44,600 nucleotides of DNA, taken from positions 1-44,600 of the forward strand of contig JALOAQ010000005.1 of the NCBI GenBank assembly GCA_023228725.1, written 5' to 3'. A program made the translations under genes and the position numbers. Below the pieces are notes generated by a model. That model ran no database searches and had not been told where the DNA came from. It saw only the letters and a program-made list of their open reading frames with translations. Source of the DNA: Bacteroidales bacterium. GTDB taxonomy: Bacteria > Bacteroidota > Bacteroidia > Bacteroidales > ML635J-15. Positions within the stretch are counted from its first letter, which is position 1. Each line of letters starts with the position of its first letter. Positions 42,288 through 44,600 of the stretch are shown piece by piece.

Positions 42288-43409
42288 TTGATAGATACAC
42301 GTATATACGATTTAGCCATTTCTTTTTTAGACGGTATTGGAGATATAAATGCTAAGAAATTAATTTCTTATTTTTCTAATGCTAAAGAAGTTTTTCATGC
42401 AAAACTAAAAGATTTGAATTCTATTTCAGGTATAGGAAATGTTAAAGCAAAAACCTTATATTTGAGTTTTGAAAAAGCCTTGCAATTAGCTCAGGAAGAG
42501 TTGGTTTATATATATTCCAATGAATTAGATTTTGTTTGTTTTGGAGATAAGAATTATCCTTATAGACTAAAAGAATGTGACGATTCTCCAATGGTTTTAT
42601 ATTACAAAGGCTCACACGATTTTAATGCACAAAAAATTATTAGTGTAGTCGGCACACGAAAAGCAAGTAATTATGGAATTGAGTTCGTAGAAAAATTAAT
42701 TTCTTCTATTTCAGAAAAATATCCGGAAACTGTAATTGTTAGTGGTTTAGCTTACGGAATTGATATTGCAGCTCATAAGTTTGCATTAAATTATGGTTTA
42801 AAAACATGGGCAGTTTTAGGACATAGCTTAGAGTTTATTTATCCTGCTGTTCATAAAGCAACGGTTAAAAAAATGTTAGAACAAGAAGGTTGCGTTTTAA
42901 GTGATTATCCGCATGGTAGTAAAATAGACCCTTCACATTTTGCAAAAAGAAACAGAATTGTTGCAGGCTTGTGTGATGCACTTGTAGTTGTTGAGTCGGG
43001 AGAAAAAGGTGGTTCTATGATAACTGCAAATCTTGCTAATCATTATAATAGAGATGTTTTTGCTTTGCCCGGAAGCATTAATTCATCTTATAGTAAAGGT
43101 TGCAATAGGCTGATTAAAACTAATAGAGCAAATTTAATTGAATCATTAGAAGATATTGAATATATTATGAATTGGTCTGATGGTAAACCTTCAGATTTGC
43201 AAAAAAAATTAGACTTAATTTCGGATTTGAACGAAAACGAAATTAAAGTCGTAAATATCTTAAAAAAGCATGAATATCTTGATATAGATAATTTGCTAAG
43301 ACAAACAGAAATGGATAATAACTCCCTAAGTCTTTGTTTGTTAGAATTAGAATTTAAAAATCTTGTAAGGGCTTTGCCGGGAAAAATATTTTCTTTAAAA
43401 ATAAAATAA
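42288..43409 (+). CDS. dprA: DNA-processing protein DprA
   Basis: Loads RecA on incoming single-stranded DNA in natural transformation; also kept in many bacteria not known to transform. 373 residues. An N-terminal helix-hairpin-helix part (about 10-65, DGIGDINAKKL and ISGIGNVKAKTL) precedes the Rossmann-like core: VVGTRKASNYG, VSGLAYGIDIAAHKFAL, FAKRNRIVAGLCDALVVVES and KGGSMITANLANHYNRDVFALPGSI. The last 65 residues form the winged helix. The start is TTG at 42288; stops just upstream leave no other choice. tatD follows after 2 bases. Confidence 0.95.
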   Translation: MIDTRIYDLAISFLDGIGDINAKKLISYFSNAKEVFHAKLKDLNSISGIGNVKAKTLYLSFEKALQLAQEELVYIYSNELDFVCFGDKNYPYRLKECDDSPMVLYYKGSHDFNAQKIISVVGTRKASNYGIEFVEKLISSISEKYPETVIVSGLAYGIDIAAHKFALNYGLKTWAVLGHSLEFIYPAVHKATVKKMLEQEGCVLSDYPHGSKIDPSHFAKRNRIVAGLCDALVVVESGEKGGSMITANLANHYNRDVFALPGSINSSYSKGCNRLIKTNRANLIESLEDIEYIMNWSDGKPSDLQKKLDLISDLNENEIKVVNILKKHEYLDIDNLLRQTEMDNNSLSLCLLELEFKNLVRALPGKIFSLKIK

Positions 43410-43411
43410 AT

Positions 43412-44170
43412 ATGTTAGTTGATACACATTGTCATTTATATTTGCCGGAATTTAAACAAGACCTTGATGATACAATTCTTAGAGCAAAAAATTCAGGAAT
43501 TTCAAAAATAATTTTACCCAATATTGATTCTAAAAGTATTGATTCAATGTTTAATCTTTATTATTCAGATACAAATTTATTTAGTATTGCAATTGGTTTG
43601 CATCCCCGTTCTGTTAAAGAAGATTATGAACTAGAATTATCAAAAATTTTTAAGCATTCTATTAATATAATAGGTATAGGCGAAATTGGGATTGATTTAT
43701 ATTGGGATAAAACTTTCTTAAAAGAACAACAAGTAGTTTTTGATTTTCAACTAAATTATGCTTGTGAAAACAATTTGCCTGTAATTATTCATAGTCGCAA
43801 TTCATTAAAAGAAGTTTTAGATATTGTGAAGCTTTATTTACCAAAAGGACTTAAAGGAGTTTTTCATTGTTTTCCAGGAAACTTACAAGAAGCCAAACAA
43901 ATTATTAATTATGGATTTTATTTGGGAATAGGTGGAATTTTAAGTTATAAGAAAAATAACATGCTTGAAGTTGTAGAAAATATAGATTTGGAATTTATAT
44001 TAACAGAAACAGATTCACCATATTTAAGTCCTGTACCGTATAGAGGTAAGCGTAACGAACCTTCTTATATGTTTGAGATTGTTAAATTAATATCTTCGCT
44101 GAAGAAAATTGATTATGACGATGTGGCTAATATTACCAAAAATAATGCAATAAAGCTTTTTAATTTTTGA
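43412..44170 (+). CDS. tatD: TatD-family metal-dependent deoxyribonuclease
   Basis: 252 residues, TIM-barrel amidohydrolase-like. Metal ligands are in order: His6 and His8 (DTHCHLYL), Glu in IGEIGIDLYWD, His in IIHSRNS, His in FHCFPGN, and Asp in TETDSPYLSP. SPVPYRGKRNEPSY is the conserved loop at the end. Known role: 3'-5' exonuclease and repair of damaged DNA ends. It follows dprA with a 2-base gap. The 132 bases to the tRNA hold only AT-rich DNA. Confidence 0.94.
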   Translation: MLVDTHCHLYLPEFKQDLDDTILRAKNSGISKIILPNIDSKSIDSMFNLYYSDTNLFSIAIGLHPRSVKEDYELELSKIFKHSINIIGIGEIGIDLYWDKTFLKEQQVVFDFQLNYACENNLPVIIHSRNSLKEVLDIVKLYLPKGLKGVFHCFPGNLQEAKQIINYGFYLGIGGILSYKKNNMLEVVENIDLEFILTETDSPYLSPVPYRGKRNEPSYMFEIVKLISSLKKIDYDDVANITKNNAIKLFNF

Positions 44171-44302
44171 TAAAATTGAGTTCTTTTGTGATTTTTCAAC
44201 AGTTTTTTTAAAAAAAACAAGATTTTTTAAAAATAAATTGAATAAAATTTTTTTAGCGTAAAATAATTTATTATTTTGCGACACATTTTGAAACGTCAAA
44301 AT

Positions 44303-44396
44303 GGAGAGGTGGCCGAGCTGGTCGAAGGCGCACGCCTGGAAAGTGTGTAGGCGGCTTGAAACCGTCTCGTGGGTTCGAATCCCACTCTCTCCGCCA
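44303..44396 (+). tRNA. tRNA-Ser, anticodon GGA
   Basis: Full class II cloverleaf of 94 bases including encoded CCA. Acceptor GGAGAGG pairs with TCTCTCC (one G-T); the anticodon arm is CACGC-CTGGAAA-GTGTG with anticodon GGA (reads UCC and UCU); a long variable arm (GGCGGCTTGAAACCGTCTC) marks serine; the T-arm is GTGGGTTCGAATCCCAC. Discriminator G is the serine identity base. Confidence 0.97.
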
Positions 44397-44459
44397 TTAA
44401 AAATTTGAAATAATAAGTAAATTAAATAAAGTAAATTAAATTAAAACGAAAAAATAGTC

Positions 44460-44600
44460 ATGAAAAAACTAATTGCATTATTAACTTTAGCTGGAATGCT
44501 AACATTTGTGAGTTCATCTTTAATTTATGCAAACGACAATGAAGCAAAGGATGAAAATACAACAGAACAAGTTGAGGAAACTACTGAAGGTGAAAACGCC
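44460..44600 (+). CDS. Start of an ExbB/TolQ-family proton channel gene (3' partial)
   Basis: 47 residues before the window ends. The start is MKKLIALLTLAGMLTFVSSS, a hydrophobic leader, then ANDNEAKDENTTEQVEETTE, an acidic Thr/Glu-rich spacer. In Bacteroidota, ExbB-type proteins usually begin with this kind of leader and acidic linker before the first proton-channel helix, and the gene often lies behind tatD and a serine tRNA. So an ExbB that energises TonB-dependent uptake is the best guess, but the diagnostic helices are outside the window. A secreted acidic protein is the alternative. Confidence 0.55.
   Translation, partial: MKKLIALLTLAGMLTFVSSSLIYANDNEAKDENTTEQVEETTEGENA

Noticed and set aside
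44303..44396. tRNA-Ser as an integration site for a mobile island
   Set aside because: No integrase, no repeated 3' end of the tRNA, and a normal chromosomal gene follows.

Overview
The window is about 44.6 kb of very AT-rich, gene-dense chromosome from a member of the Bacteroidota, most likely a Bacteroidales-like or other anaerobic lineage. The reasons are: a secreted giant with SprB repeats and a gliding-motility-type (type IX secretion, CHU_C) C-terminus; an OmpA domain followed by a Bacteroidota SPOR-like tail; repeated promoters of the Bacteroidota form (TAnnTTTG near -7, TTTG near -33); almost no Shine-Dalgarno sequences; Bacteroidota-style LspA, Tgt and uridine phosphorylase; and an ExbB-type gene start at the right edge. 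Formyl-THF ligase and a 2[4Fe-4S] ferredoxin fit, but do not prove, an anaerobic life style.

Layout. 1-6.8 kb: the end of an OmpA/SPOR envelope protein, purL (small type) with an ABC-F ATPase, then a bifunctional-nuclease/UVR protein followed by thyA and folA. 6.9-11.1 kb: tgt, an LptF/LptG permease, and a carboxyltransferase plus biotin carrier pair. 11.2-13.3 kb: a compact two-gene restriction-modification module (Dam-family methyltransferase and HNH nuclease) between two converging units. 13.4-17.8 kb: the T9SS giant. 18.0-20.9 kb: a HAD-GH65 fusion whose catalytic residues appear lost in both halves. 21-25.3 kb: acyl-CoA dehydrogenase, NhaD-like antiporter, lspA, ferredoxin. 25.3-30.2 kb: alanine dehydrogenase, RNase R, an LPP20-like lipoprotein, and a membrane protein/XRE regulator pair with a perfect palindrome over its promoter. 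30.2-33.9 kb: rnhB, a glycosyltransferase, kdsB, and a YbhN-like membrane protein. 33.9-38.9 kb: fhs, then UDP-xylose synthase with rfbA, rfbC and rfbD. 38.9-44.6 kb: uridine phosphorylase, a universal stress protein, a lipoprotein, a PH-like membrane protein, dprA, tatD, tRNA-Ser(GGA) and the start of an exbB-like gene.

How it fits together. Most genes are housekeeping: purine, thymidylate and one-carbon metabolism (purL, thyA, folA, fhs), envelope and surface-sugar synthesis (lptF/G, kdsB, uxs, rfbACD, lspA), and nucleic-acid maintenance (rnr, rnhB, dprA, tatD). The accessory parts are the restriction-modification pair, the T9SS giant, the HAD-GH65 protein and the XRE/membrane pair. I see no CRISPR array, prophage, integrase or insertion sequence, and no stretch over 300 bases without a gene. 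The strongest candidates for something undescribed are the double-degenerate HAD-GH65 protein and, less so, the restriction-modification pair bounded by a short inverted repeat and the palindrome-controlled membrane/XRE operon.
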